From NCBI RefSeq assembly GCF_003318275.1, contig NZ_QOCH01000010.1, positions 124,001 to 188,000 on the forward strand: a DNA stretch of 64,000 bases, given 5' to 3'. Under the pieces are notes generated by a model that was not told the DNA's origin, made no database searches, and saw only the letters and a program-made list of their open reading frames with translations. Source of the DNA: Marinobacter sp. F3R11 (GTDB lineage: Bacteria; Pseudomonadota; Gammaproteobacteria; Pseudomonadales; Oleiphilaceae). The position numbers were made by a program, and so were the translations under genes. This document shows positions 9,112 through 17,729 of this stretch, piece by piece (within the stretch, counting starts at the first letter, position 1; each line of letters begins with the position of its first letter).

Positions 9112-10650
9112 ATGGCAGAGCAGCAAAAGTGGGCGGAGGAGTCTTCGTCAAAGGTGCTTGAGCAGCTTAGCGGCAAGCATGTCCTGATCACTGGTACCAC
9201 GGGTTTTCTTGGCAAGGTGATTCTGGAGAAGCTGATCCGGGCGGTGCCGGACATTGGTGGAATACACCTGTTGATAAGAGGAAATTCGCGTCGTAATGAC
9301 GCTCAGACTCGTTTTCTTGAGGAAATTGCGACATCTTCAGTATTTGATCGTCTGCGTCAGGAGAATGGCAAGGCTTTCGAGGTTTTCCTGGATGAGCAAC
9401 TGCATTTTATTACCGGAGAGGTAACCCAGCCCCGGCTTGGCCTGCAGCCCGACGCGTTCCGGAATCTGGCGGGCAATATCGATGTCATTATCAACTCCGC
9501 CGCGAGTGTTAATTTCCGGGAAGAACTGGACAAAGCTCTGGCCATAAACACCTTGAGCCTGGAAAATATCGCCGGCCTGGCCCGGCTGAACCCGGCTCTT
9601 GCGGTTGTTCAGGTTTCAACCTGCTACGTAAATGGTATGAATTCAGGGCAGATTACTGAATCAGTGATAAAGCCCGCTGGTGAGGCAATTCCCCGCAGCC
9701 CTTCGGGTTATTATGAAATTGAAGAGTTGCTCCGCCGGCTTGACGACAGCGTTGCAGACTTGCGTTCGCGCTATTCGGGCAAAATGCTTGAACGTGAACT
9801 CGTGAGCCTTGGAATACAAGAGGCCAACCGCTATGGCTGGAGTGATACCTATACGTTTACCAAGTGGCTGGGCGAACAGGTACTGATCAAAGCTCTGGAA
9901 GGCCGTGCTCTTACAATTGTACGCCCGTCTATTATTGAAAGTGCTCTGGAGGAACCTGCGCCTGGGTGGATTGAAGGAGTGAAAGTCGCTGATGCGATCA
10001 TCCTTGCCTATGCCAAAGGAAAGGTTACGGTATTTCCCGGTAAGCGCTCCGGGGTTATAGATGTCATTCCCGTTGATCTTGTAGCGAACGCTATTATCCT
10101 GGCGGCCGCCGAGGCTCTTGGTGAACCCGCCCGGCAGCGGATCTACCAATGCTGCAGCGGAAGCTCCAATCCATTGACTCTGGGCGAGTTTATTGATCAT
10201 CTGATGGCGGAAGCCAAAAGCAACTACGCAGAGTACGATCTGCTTTTCTGCCGTCAGCCAGTCAGGCCCTTTATTGCGGTAAACCGGGCCTTGTTTGATG
10301 CCATGATGAGTGGTGCCCGAATTCCCCTTAGTCTGGCCAGGCGAACGAAGCGGATGCTGGGGCACAAACAGGATCTCAAAATGTTGCGGAACCTCGATAC
10401 GACCCGCTCACTGGCCACGATCTTTGGTTTTTATACGGCCCCGGATTATATTTTCCATAATGATGAATTGCTCGCCCTTGCATCACGCATGGGTGAGGCA
10501 GATAAAGAGCTGTTTCCGGTAGATGCACGCAGGATCGATTGGGCAGTGTACCTGCGCAAGGTTCACCTTGCTGGTCTGAACCGATACGCGCTCAAGGCGA
10601 AAAGCAAGCTCCGCCCCCGCTCCCCAAAGGCTCGCGAGCAGGTAGCCTGA
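9112..10650 (+). CDS. Fatty acyl-CoA reductase (alcohol-forming)
   Basis: Reduces long-chain fatty acyl-CoA (or acyl-ACP) with NADPH to a fatty alcohol, the precursor of wax esters. The 512-residue protein has an N-terminal Rossmann/SDR-like domain with ITGTTGFLGK near residue 27 and the catalytic YTFTK (YxxxK) near residue 247. A C-terminal FAR 'sterile' domain begins around residue 380. Length and sequence resemble the well-characterised Marinobacter alcohol-forming reductase as I remember it, and it is the main taxonomic clue here. A strong AAAGGAG precedes the ATG. A TTGACA lies at about 9050 but without a convincing -10. No wax synthase is in the window. Confidence 0.93.
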   Translation: MAEQQKWAEESSSKVLEQLSGKHVLITGTTGFLGKVILEKLIRAVPDIGGIHLLIRGNSRRNDAQTRFLEEIATSSVFDRLRQENGKAFEVFLDEQLHFITGEVTQPRLGLQPDAFRNLAGNIDVIINSAASVNFREELDKALAINTLSLENIAGLARLNPALAVVQVSTCYVNGMNSGQITESVIKPAGEAIPRSPSGYYEIEELLRRLDDSVADLRSRYSGKMLERELVSLGIQEANRYGWSDTYTFTKWLGEQVLIKALEGRALTIVRPSIIESALEEPAPGWIEGVKVADAIILAYAKGKVTVFPGKRSGVIDVIPVDLVANAIILAAAEALGEPARQRIYQCCSGSSNPLTLGEFIDHLMAEAKSNYAEYDLLFCRQPVRPFIAVNRALFDAMMSGARIPLSLARRTKRMLGHKQDLKMLRNLDTTRSLATIFGFYTAPDYIFHNDELLALASRMGEADKELFPVDARRIDWAVYLRKVHLAGLNRYALKAKSKLRPRSPKAREQVA

Positions 10651-10813
10651 CCATGCCGGGCTTAAAGTTCAGGTGCGTTAGGACGTTAGTCTAATTCAAT
10701 GTTTGGTGGTTCGCATGGTGAACTACAGGCATGTGTCCACAGGGCAATGCGCCCTATCGCTCTGAACAAACAAAATTGATAATTACAATAGACTCTGATC
10801 TAGGGGGAGCACA

Positions 10814-12763
10814 ATGACTGATAAAAACCTTTATCCGGTAAGCCAGGATGTGGCCGAACGGGCATTTGTGAATCGGGAACAGTATGATGAAATGTATCGT
10901 CAGTCCATCGAGGATCCAGACACGTTCTGGGGAGAGCATGGTAAGCGTCTCGATTGGATCAAGCCATATTCCAAGGTAAAAAACACCACCTTCGATTACA
11001 ACAACCTGTCCATCAAGTGGTTTGAAGACGGGCAACTGAACGCGTCTGCTAACTGCCTGGATCGCCATCTCGCAACCCGGGGCGACCAGACAGCCATTAT
11101 TTTTGAAGGCGACGATCCGTCTGACTCCCGTCACGTTACCTACCGTGAACTGCACGAAGAAACCAGCAAATTTGCCAATGTTCTGAAAGGACTGGGTGTG
11201 AAGAAGGGTGATGTGGTCACCATCTACATGCCAATGATTGTTGAAACCGCTGTAGCCATGCTGGCCTGTGCACGCATTGGCGCAATCCACTCTGTTGTTT
11301 TCGGTGGTTTCTCTCCCGAAGCACTGGGGGCCCGTGTTGTTAATGGCAAGTCCCGGTTTGTAATTACGTCTGATGAAGGCCTCCGTGGCGGCCGCAAGAT
11401 TCCTCTGAAAAAGAATGTGGATGCGGCACTCAAAAATGAAGACGGCGCCGGCGTCGAGAAAGTTATCGTTGTCAGCCGTACAGGTAACAAGGATGTGCCC
11501 TGGAATGAGGGCCGCGACGCCCGCTATGAAGACCTTATGGCGACGGCCTCTGCAGATTGCCCGCCAGAGCCCATGAATGCGGAAGACCCTCTGTTCATGC
11601 TCTATACATCGGGTTCAACCGGTGCGCCCAAAGGTGTTTTGCATACGACTGGCGGCTATATGGTTTACGCCTCCATGACGCACCAGTATGTGTTCGACTA
11701 TCACGATGGTGATGTTTACTGGTGTACAGCGGATTTTGGCTGGGTTACCGGGCATAGCTACATTCTGTACGGGCCGCTGTGTAATGGTGCGATCTCTGTA
11801 CTGTTTGAGGGTGTGCCAAACTATCCTGATAGCTCCCGTATGGGTCAGATTGTTGATAAGCATCAGGTTAATACGCTTTATACTGCGCCTACTGCAATCC
11901 GGGCGCTGATGGCTGAAGGCGAAGCCTGCATGAGCGGCACTTCCCGTAAGAGCCTGAAATTGCTTGGTTCAGTAGGTGAGCCGATCAATCCGGAGGCCTG
12001 GGAGTGGTATTATCGTGTTGTCGGTGACAGCAGGTGCCCGATTGTGGATACCTGGTGGCAAACAGAAACCGGCGGTATTCTGATTGCACCATTACCCGGT
12101 GCGATAGATCTTAAGCCGGGGTCTGCAACGGTTCCGTTCTTTGGTGTACAGCCGGCATTGGTGGACAGCGAAGGTAACGTGCTGGAAGGCAAGTCCGACG
12201 GTAACCTTGTGATTCTGGATAGCTGGCCTGGTCAGATGCGGACGATTTATGGCGATCATGAACGTTTTGCCCAGACCTATTTCAGCGCCTACAAAGGTAT
12301 GTACTTTACCGGTGATGGTGCTCGTCGCGATGAAGACGGGTATTACTGGATTACGGGCCGCGTTGATGACGTGCTCAACGTATCTGGCCACCGCCTGGGT
12401 ACTGCAGAGGTTGAAAGCGCGCTGGTAGCCCACGATAAGGTTGCCGAGGCAGCGGTTGTTGGTTTCCCCCATGACATCAAAGGGCAAGGCATTTATGTTT
12501 ATGTGACCTTGATGCAGGGCGAAGAGCCTTCAGACGAGCTTAAAAAAGAACTGGTGCAGTGGGTGCGCAAGGAAATCGGCCCGATTGCGTCTCCGGATGT
12601 GATTCAGTGGGCACCGGGCTTGCCCAAAACGCGATCAGGCAAGATTATGCGTCGGATTTTGCGTAAGATTGCAGCTAATGAGCATGATCAGCTGGGAGAT
12701 ACGTCTACTCTGGCGGATCCTAGCGTGGTGGATGAGCTCATCGGTAGTCGCGAGTTCAAATAA
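10814..12763 (+). CDS. acs: Acetyl-CoA synthetase
   Basis: AMP-forming acetate:CoA ligase (649 residues, normal family length), used for acetate scavenging. The P-loop-like motif [11 protein letters not shown], the WWQTETGG motif and the C-terminal [11 protein letters not shown] segment are all present. The lysine in that last segment is the one acetylated for regulation in known Acs proteins. The gene has a strong AGGGGGA ribosome site. A LuxR-type response regulator follows 40 bases downstream, matching the pseudomonad/Vibrio habit of controlling acs with a dedicated two-component regulator. Confidence 0.96.
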   Translation: MTDKNLYPVSQDVAERAFVNREQYDEMYRQSIEDPDTFWGEHGKRLDWIKPYSKVKNTTFDYNNLSIKWFEDGQLNASANCLDRHLATRGDQTAIIFEGDDPSDSRHVTYRELHEETSKFANVLKGLGVKKGDVVTIYMPMIVETAVAMLACARIGAIHSVVFGGFSPEALGARVVNGKSRFVITSDEGLRGGRKIPLKKNVDAALKNEDGAGVEKVIVVSRTGNKDVPWNEGRDARYEDLMATASADCPPEPMNAEDPLFMLYTSGSTGAPKGVLHTTGGYMVYASMTHQYVFDYHDGDVYWCTADFGWVTGHSYILYGPLCNGAISVLFEGVPNYPDSSRMGQIVDKHQVNTLYTAPTAIRALMAEGEACMSGTSRKSLKLLGSVGEPINPEAWEWYYRVVGDSRCPIVDTWWQTETGGILIAPLPGAIDLKPGSATVPFFGVQPALVDSEGNVLEGKSDGNLVILDSWPGQMRTIYGDHERFAQTYFSAYKGMYFTGDGARRDEDGYYWITGRVDDVLNVSGHRLGTAEVESALVAHDKVAEAAVVGFPHDIKGQGIYVYVTLMQGEEPSDELKKELVQWVRKEIGPIASPDVIQWAPGLPKTRSGKIMRRILRKIAANEHDQLGDTSTLADPSVVDELIGSREFK

Positions 12764-12803
12764 GGTCTGAGGGCAGGCCACAAACCTGTGAGGAAATGGT
12801 TGA

Positions 12804-13469
12804 ATGACACAAACAATTATCGTCGCTGATGATCACCCACTGTTTCGGGCAGCTCTGAAACAGGCGGTCAATCAAGCAGTGCCTGATGCGGAAACCGTAG
12901 AAGTTGACAGCATCAAGTCGTTGCAGGCGTCGGTAGATTCGCACCCGGATGCAGATCTGGTTCTGCTTGATCTCAATATGCCGGGTGCCCACGGTTTCTC
13001 CGGGCTGGTGTTCATGCGTGGACAGTATCCCGGATTGCCGGTGGTGGTTGTGTCAGGCTCCGAAGAATTGCAGGTAATGCGTCGCTCAATTGATTACGGG
13101 GCGTCTGGCTTTATTCCAAAGTCGGCGCCTCTGCCTACCATTACAGAGGCGATCTGTGCTGTACTGGAGGGCGATGTATGGCTGCCGGAAGGTGTGGCAG
13201 ACAAGCTTGAGCGCATGCATTCAGATACCACTGATTTTTCTGAAAAGCTTGCATCGCTGACCCCGCAACAGTTCCGGGTGTTGGGGATGTTGGCAGAAGG
13301 GCTGTTGAACAAACAGATTGCATATGATCTGGATGTTTCCGAAGCTACTATCAAGGCACATATTACGGCTGTTTTCCGTAAGCTTGGAGTGCGTAACCGC
13401 ACCCAGGCAGTGATTGCGATACAGCAGATGGAAATAGATCCTTCGGATCAGTCGTTGTCTGGAAGCTGA
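12804..13469 (+). CDS. LuxR/NarL-type response regulator, ErdR/CrbR-like
   Basis: A 221-residue response regulator with an N-terminal receiver domain (phospho-acceptor region LVLLDLNMPG near residue 57). The C-terminal LuxR helix-turn-helix includes LTPQQFRVLGMLAEGLLNKQ. Its position immediately after acs suggests a role like ErdR of Pseudomonas or CrbR of Vibrio/Shewanella, which activate acs. That is inference from position and domain type. The partner kinase (CrbS-like) is not in the window. A terminator follows. Confidence 0.88.
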   Translation: MTQTIIVADDHPLFRAALKQAVNQAVPDAETVEVDSIKSLQASVDSHPDADLVLLDLNMPGAHGFSGLVFMRGQYPGLPVVVVSGSEELQVMRRSIDYGASGFIPKSAPLPTITEAICAVLEGDVWLPEGVADKLERMHSDTTDFSEKLASLTPQQFRVLGMLAEGLLNKQIAYDLDVSEATIKAHITAVFRKLGVRNRTQAVIAIQQMEIDPSDQSLSGS

Positions 13470-13494
13470 ACTCGCAATTATCCAGTTTGAATAC

Positions 13495-13525
13495 AAAAAT
13501 GGGAGCCTTTAGGCTCCCATTTTTG
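13495..13525. terminator. Strong intrinsic terminator after the acs/regulator unit
   Basis: A perfect hairpin with stem GGGAGCC/GGCTCCC and loop TTTA, flanked by AAAAAT and ATTTTTG so that it can work on both strands. It marks the left boundary of the defence island. Confidence 0.92.
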
Positions 13526-13565
13526 TTCAGATAGATAGCCCCTGTTGATTTAAAGCCCATAACCC

Positions 13566-13594
13566 TTGAGAGTGAGTAGGGTGACAACTATATT
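13566..13594 (+). promoter_or_regulatory. Candidate sigma70 promoter of the defence operon
   Basis: TTGAGA and TATATT separated by exactly 17 bases, ending 28 bases before the helicase ATG. It is the only good promoter-like element I see between the terminator and the eight-gene operon. Confidence 0.55.
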
Positions 13595-13622
13595 GGCGTA
13601 TTATTTATAAGAGAAACCGGAG

Positions 13623-16463
13623 ATGTTCACCCCTCACCAAAGCACTTATTTTGCTCACTGGCTGACTCAGTCTGGCAAAATTGAAAACCAGGTCTCCCGG
13701 GCCATGGCCTCTGCTCGTGTGGATATGAACCCACACCAGGTTGACGCTGCCTGTTTTGCTCTGAAATCTCCGCTGGAGAAAGGGGTGCTGTTGGCTGATG
13801 AAGTGGGCTTGGGTAAAACCATTGAAGCCAGTTTGGTGATGGCTCAGAAGTGGGCCGAGGGCAAACGTAATATTCTTTTGGTTGTTCCGGCCTCATTGCG
13901 GAAGCAATGGAGCCAAGAGCTGATTGACAAGTTCGAACTGCCATCAACCATTATTGACGGCAAAGTTGCTGCGCGTCTAAAAAAAGAAGGTAAAACCAAC
14001 CCATTCGACCAAGACGAACAGATTGTTATCTGCTCTTATGAGTATGCGGCACGCCAGAGGGATTACGTACGCTTGGTGAGCTGGAATCTAGTTGTGTTCG
14101 ATGAGGCTCATAAATTACGAAACCTCTATCAGAATAATGGTAGTAAGAGGGCTAAGGCACTTGTTGAAGCTACCGCGTGCGCTGACAGCCGTGTATTGCT
14201 ATCGGCTACACCGATTCAGAACAACCTGATGGAGCTTTATGGTCTGAGTCAGGTAATTGACCCTCATTTTTTCGGTGATGAAAAATCCTTCCGTGCGCTT
14301 TACGTAAATCGCCAGAGGGATCAAAAGTCGCTGGAGGATTTGAAGCGCCGTATTCGCCCGCTCTGCCATAGAACCTTGCGTCGGCAGGTTCAGGAAGAGG
14401 GCGGCATCAACTTCACCAACCGCTACTCCATCACTCAGGACTTTACTCCGCTGCCTGAAGAATGGGAACTGTACCAGAAGCTTTCCCATTACCTGCAGCG
14501 CCCTGATAACGAAGCGATCAACCCCCGTGCCCGGCATTTGGTCAGTATGGGCTTACGCAAGATCCTTGCATCCTCATCGTTTGCCGTTGCCGAGACTCTC
14601 AAGGGTATGATTGAGCGACTTGAAATACAGCAGCGTCTTGACGAGGGTGCACTCTCTGATATTGAAGAAGTGGACGATTGGCTGGAATCTGAAGACGAGG
14701 AAAGCAGCAGCGAAAGCGACAGTGATAAGCAGGCTGGCTCCTTGGGTAAGCTGAGCCAGGAAATTGTACAACTTACCGAGTTTCGGGATCTTGCCCAGAG
14801 CATATCCAGCAACTCTAAAGGCTTAGCCCTGCTCACAGTGTTGGAAAAGGCTCTTGCTATGACGGAGAACCTGGGTGGCCAACGCAAAGCGGTGGTGTTC
14901 ACAGAGTCTTGCCGAACACAGAAATACTTGCATGACCTTTTGGAAACCAACGGGTACGCCGGAAGAACCGTCTTGCTGAACGGTTCCAACAATGACGCTC
15001 GCTCCAAGGCCATTTATCAGGAATGGCTTGAGGAGCACAAAGGTTCTGCCCGCATCAGCGGTTCAAAAGCCTCCGATATGAAAGCAGCGCTGGTGGATCA
15101 GTTTCGAAGTGAAAACGCCGACATCCTCATCTCTACCGAAGCCGGCGGCGAAGGTATTAACCTGCAGTTTTGTTCTGTGCTTATCAACTATGACTTACCG
15201 TGGAACCCTCAAAAGATCGAACAGCGAATCGGCCGGGTGCATCGCTATGGCCAAAAGAACGATGTCGTGGTGGTGAACTTTGTAAACCGCAAGAATCCGG
15301 CAGACCGTAGGGTGTTCCAGTTGCTGAATGAAAAGTTAAAGCTCTTTGAGGGTGTATTTGGCGCCTCAGACGAAGTGCTTGGAGCCATCGAAGGCAGCAT
15401 CGATATTGAACGGCGTATTTACGAGATTTACCAGAAATGCCGTACCGATCAGGAAATTGAGTACGAGTTCGATCAGCTTCAGCAAGCTCTGGAGGAAACT
15501 CTGGCAGCGCGCGAGATTGCCGCCCGAGAGGCACTATTAGACAATTTTGACCGGGATGTGGTGGCGGCACTCAAGACTCGCCGGGATCAAAGTAACGATT
15601 TCTTGCAGGAATACGAACAAGTCCTTCTGGATCTGGCCCGAGCTGAACTGCCGGGTGCAGAGTTTAAGAACAACCATTTCTACATCGATGGCCAGCGCTA
15701 CGACTTGAGTTGGCCGTTGGCGCAACAGAATGATTCCGAGTTTTTCCGTTTACAGGCCACTGAGCATTATCTGGCTTGGGATTTAGTACATAGGGCCAAA
15801 GATCGTGCACTTGAACCTGCGCACCTTGTTTTTCAGTACGACCAGCTCCAAGGTCAGTATGCTGCCCTGAAGGAATATATTGGCCAGTCTGGTGTGTTGA
15901 CTGCGCTGCAAATCCAGTTCACCTATAACCGGGGGAAAACTCAAAATACCCGCCTGGTGGTACTGGCCCAAACGGATGATGGCCAGAAACTGACGCTGGA
16001 GAACGCTGACCACCTCATGAGCGTACCGGCTAAGAAAGAGCGACCCACCGATGCCATCCCGTCGGGAACGTTTGAAGCCTGGCAGTCCCAGATTGCAAAA
16101 GAAGCCGAGGCCGAAACAGAGGCCGAACTGGATAACTACCTGGAACAGGAGTCTGCAAAGCTGGAACGCTGGGCTCAGGATCGCCGTAAGGCACTCATGG
16201 CCACCGTTGATGAACTGGATGAACAGATTCGCGTTTACAAGAAAGAGGCGCGCCAGTTGGCCTCTACGGCAGAAAAAATTCAAGCCAAGAAGGCGTTACG
16301 AAGGCTGGAGCGAAAGCGGGACGATGCTCTGGCAGAATACCACGAGTCCAAAAAACAGATTGAACGGGAAGAGGATCGTCTGCTGGATGAAGTCAGTGAG
16401 AAATTGGAATTGACCTCCGAAATCAAAGAGCTCTTTACTGCCCGCTGGACACTTACCCACTAA
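13623..16463 (+). CDS. SNF2/RapA-like DEAH-box helicase of defence operon
   Basis: A 946-residue superfamily 2 ATPase. Walker A (DEVGLGKT) is at residues 59-66, DEAH at 160-163, and the SATPIQN motif near 194-200. The C-terminal helicase motif QRIGRVHRYGQ is at 534-544. A very acidic, serine-rich linker (about 347-370) separates the two RecA lobes. The last ~170 residues look like coiled coil rich in E, K, R and A. It presumably translocates on duplex DNA. DISARM class 1 has an SNF2 helicase (DrmD), but DrmA and DrmB are absent here. The GGAG immediately abuts the ATG; AAGAGA slightly upstream is a better-spaced alternative. First gene of the operon. Confidence 0.88.
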   Translation: MFTPHQSTYFAHWLTQSGKIENQVSRAMASARVDMNPHQVDAACFALKSPLEKGVLLADEVGLGKTIEASLVMAQKWAEGKRNILLVVPASLRKQWSQELIDKFELPSTIIDGKVAARLKKEGKTNPFDQDEQIVICSYEYAARQRDYVRLVSWNLVVFDEAHKLRNLYQNNGSKRAKALVEATACADSRVLLSATPIQNNLMELYGLSQVIDPHFFGDEKSFRALYVNRQRDQKSLEDLKRRIRPLCHRTLRRQVQEEGGINFTNRYSITQDFTPLPEEWELYQKLSHYLQRPDNEAINPRARHLVSMGLRKILASSSFAVAETLKGMIERLEIQQRLDEGALSDIEEVDDWLESEDEESSSESDSDKQAGSLGKLSQEIVQLTEFRDLAQSISSNSKGLALLTVLEKALAMTENLGGQRKAVVFTESCRTQKYLHDLLETNGYAGRTVLLNGSNNDARSKAIYQEWLEEHKGSARISGSKASDMKAALVDQFRSENADILISTEAGGEGINLQFCSVLINYDLPWNPQKIEQRIGRVHRYGQKNDVVVVNFVNRKNPADRRVFQLLNEKLKLFEGVFGASDEVLGAIEGSIDIERRIYEIYQKCRTDQEIEYEFDQLQQALEETLAAREIAAREALLDNFDRDVVAALKTRRDQSNDFLQEYEQVLLDLARAELPGAEFKNNHFYIDGQRYDLSWPLAQQNDSEFFRLQATEHYLAWDLVHRAKDRALEPAHLVFQYDQLQGQYAALKEYIGQSGVLTALQIQFTYNRGKTQNTRLVVLAQTDDGQKLTLENADHLMSVPAKKERPTDAIPSGTFEAWQSQIAKEAEAETEAELDNYLEQESAKLERWAQDRRKALMATVDELDEQIRVYKKEARQLASTAEKIQAKKALRRLERKRDDALAEYHESKKQIEREEDRLLDEVSEKLELTSEIKELFTARWTLTH

Positions 16464-16481
16464 GCCTCTACGAGATAACGC

Positions 16482-17729
16482 ATGGATCGGGAAAAACTCG
16501 TTAAAGACCTTTTGTTCCATATTCGCCTGGGAGAAGACTCCAGTATCGAATTCAAAGAGGTTGTCTTTGAAAATGACCGCCTCAAAGAGCCCAATCGCGA
16601 AAAGATAGCTCATGAAATTGCAGCCTTTGCCAACGGGCAGGGCGGCAGGCTGATTCTGGGTGTAACAGATCGAACCCGCGATGTAGTCGGAATTGACGAC
16701 GACAAGGTCGCTAAAACTGAGGAATGGGTGGTTAACATTAGCCAAAGCAGCATCAACCCGCCGGTTCGTCTGGATACTCGCCTGCTTCAGTTGCCTAATC
16801 AGCAGGGCGACCTGAAAACCGTCATCTGCGTTGACGTTCCACGCAGCATTTCGGTTCATCAAAGTGCAGGACGCTACTACCAGCGTGTAGGCTCAACTAA
16901 ACAGGAAATGAAACCCGAGGTACTGGCTCGACTGTTTCAGCAACGCTCCCAAGCCAGATTGATTCGGTTCGATGAATCTCTGGTTCCAGGTACAACGCTG
17001 GATGATGTCGATAAAACCCTCAAACAAAGATTTCTGAAACCCGCTACCCCGGAACGAGAACAGCTTTTCAAACTACACCTGACAGCAAGGGACGACTACG
17101 ATGTGGGGTTGTCCGTTTGTGGTGTGTTGTTGCTTACATCAGATCCCACACAATGGCTCACCAATGCCTACGTACAATGTGTGTTCTACAGCGGAACTGA
17201 GCGTGACGCCAAAGACCAGTTGGATGCGCAGGATCACACTGGCCCTGTGGATCAGCAAATCAACGGCGCGCTCGATTTTGTTAAGCGTAATATGCGCGTA
17301 GAAGCAAAAAAAGAATTGGGCCGTATCGACATTCCACAGTACGACCTGGGCGCTGTTTTTGAGGCCGTGGTTAATGCTGTGGCTCACCGTGATTACTCAA
17401 TGACTGGCCGCCGAATTCGCCTGCACATGTTTGCAGATCGTCTTGAGCTATATTCCCCCGGGCAACTGTCTAACAGCCTCACCATTGATGGCATGATAGA
17501 AAATACCGTTACCCGCAATGAAGCTTTGGTGAACCTGCTTAGCCGCTACTACCAGGCCCGGGAAGAAGCCGGTCGTCAGGCCTTGATAGAACGGCGAGGT
17601 GAGGGCGTACCGAAAATCGTCAGCCGAAGCCGCGAATTAAGTGGCAAAGAGCCGCAATACCGCATGATTGACGACAGCGAACTGTTATTGACCATCTATG
17701 CCGCCAGTAAGGACAACCCAGTAACATGA
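16482..17729 (+). CDS. AlbA_2 (Schlafen-type) and GHKL-ATPase-like protein
   Basis: A 415-residue protein. The N-terminal AlbA_2/Schlafen domain includes SSIEFKEVVFEN near residue 20 and ANGQGGRLILGV near residue 50. The C-terminal COG2865-type region includes AVVNAVAHRDYS and RRGEGVPKI, usually annotated as 'RecG-like' or HATPase_c_4. Proteins of this class are common in defence loci. Schlafen AlbA_2 domains elsewhere can act as RNases, but activity here is not demonstrable from sequence. It lies 18 bases after the helicase gene, and its stop overlaps the mod start (ATGA), so translation is probably coupled to the methyltransferase. Confidence 0.82.
   Translation: MDREKLVKDLLFHIRLGEDSSIEFKEVVFENDRLKEPNREKIAHEIAAFANGQGGRLILGVTDRTRDVVGIDDDKVAKTEEWVVNISQSSINPPVRLDTRLLQLPNQQGDLKTVICVDVPRSISVHQSAGRYYQRVGSTKQEMKPEVLARLFQQRSQARLIRFDESLVPGTTLDDVDKTLKQRFLKPATPEREQLFKLHLTARDDYDVGLSVCGVLLLTSDPTQWLTNAYVQCVFYSGTERDAKDQLDAQDHTGPVDQQINGALDFVKRNMRVEAKKELGRIDIPQYDLGAVFEAVVNAVAHRDYSMTGRRIRLHMFADRLELYSPGQLSNSLTIDGMIENTVTRNEALVNLLSRYYQAREEAGRQALIERRGEGVPKIVSRSRELSGKEPQYRMIDDSELLLTIYAASKDNPVT

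Noticed and set aside
9661..10365. A 234-codon minus-strand open frame
   Set aside because: Antisense to the fatty acyl-CoA reductase; a codon-bias shadow with no recognisable domain.
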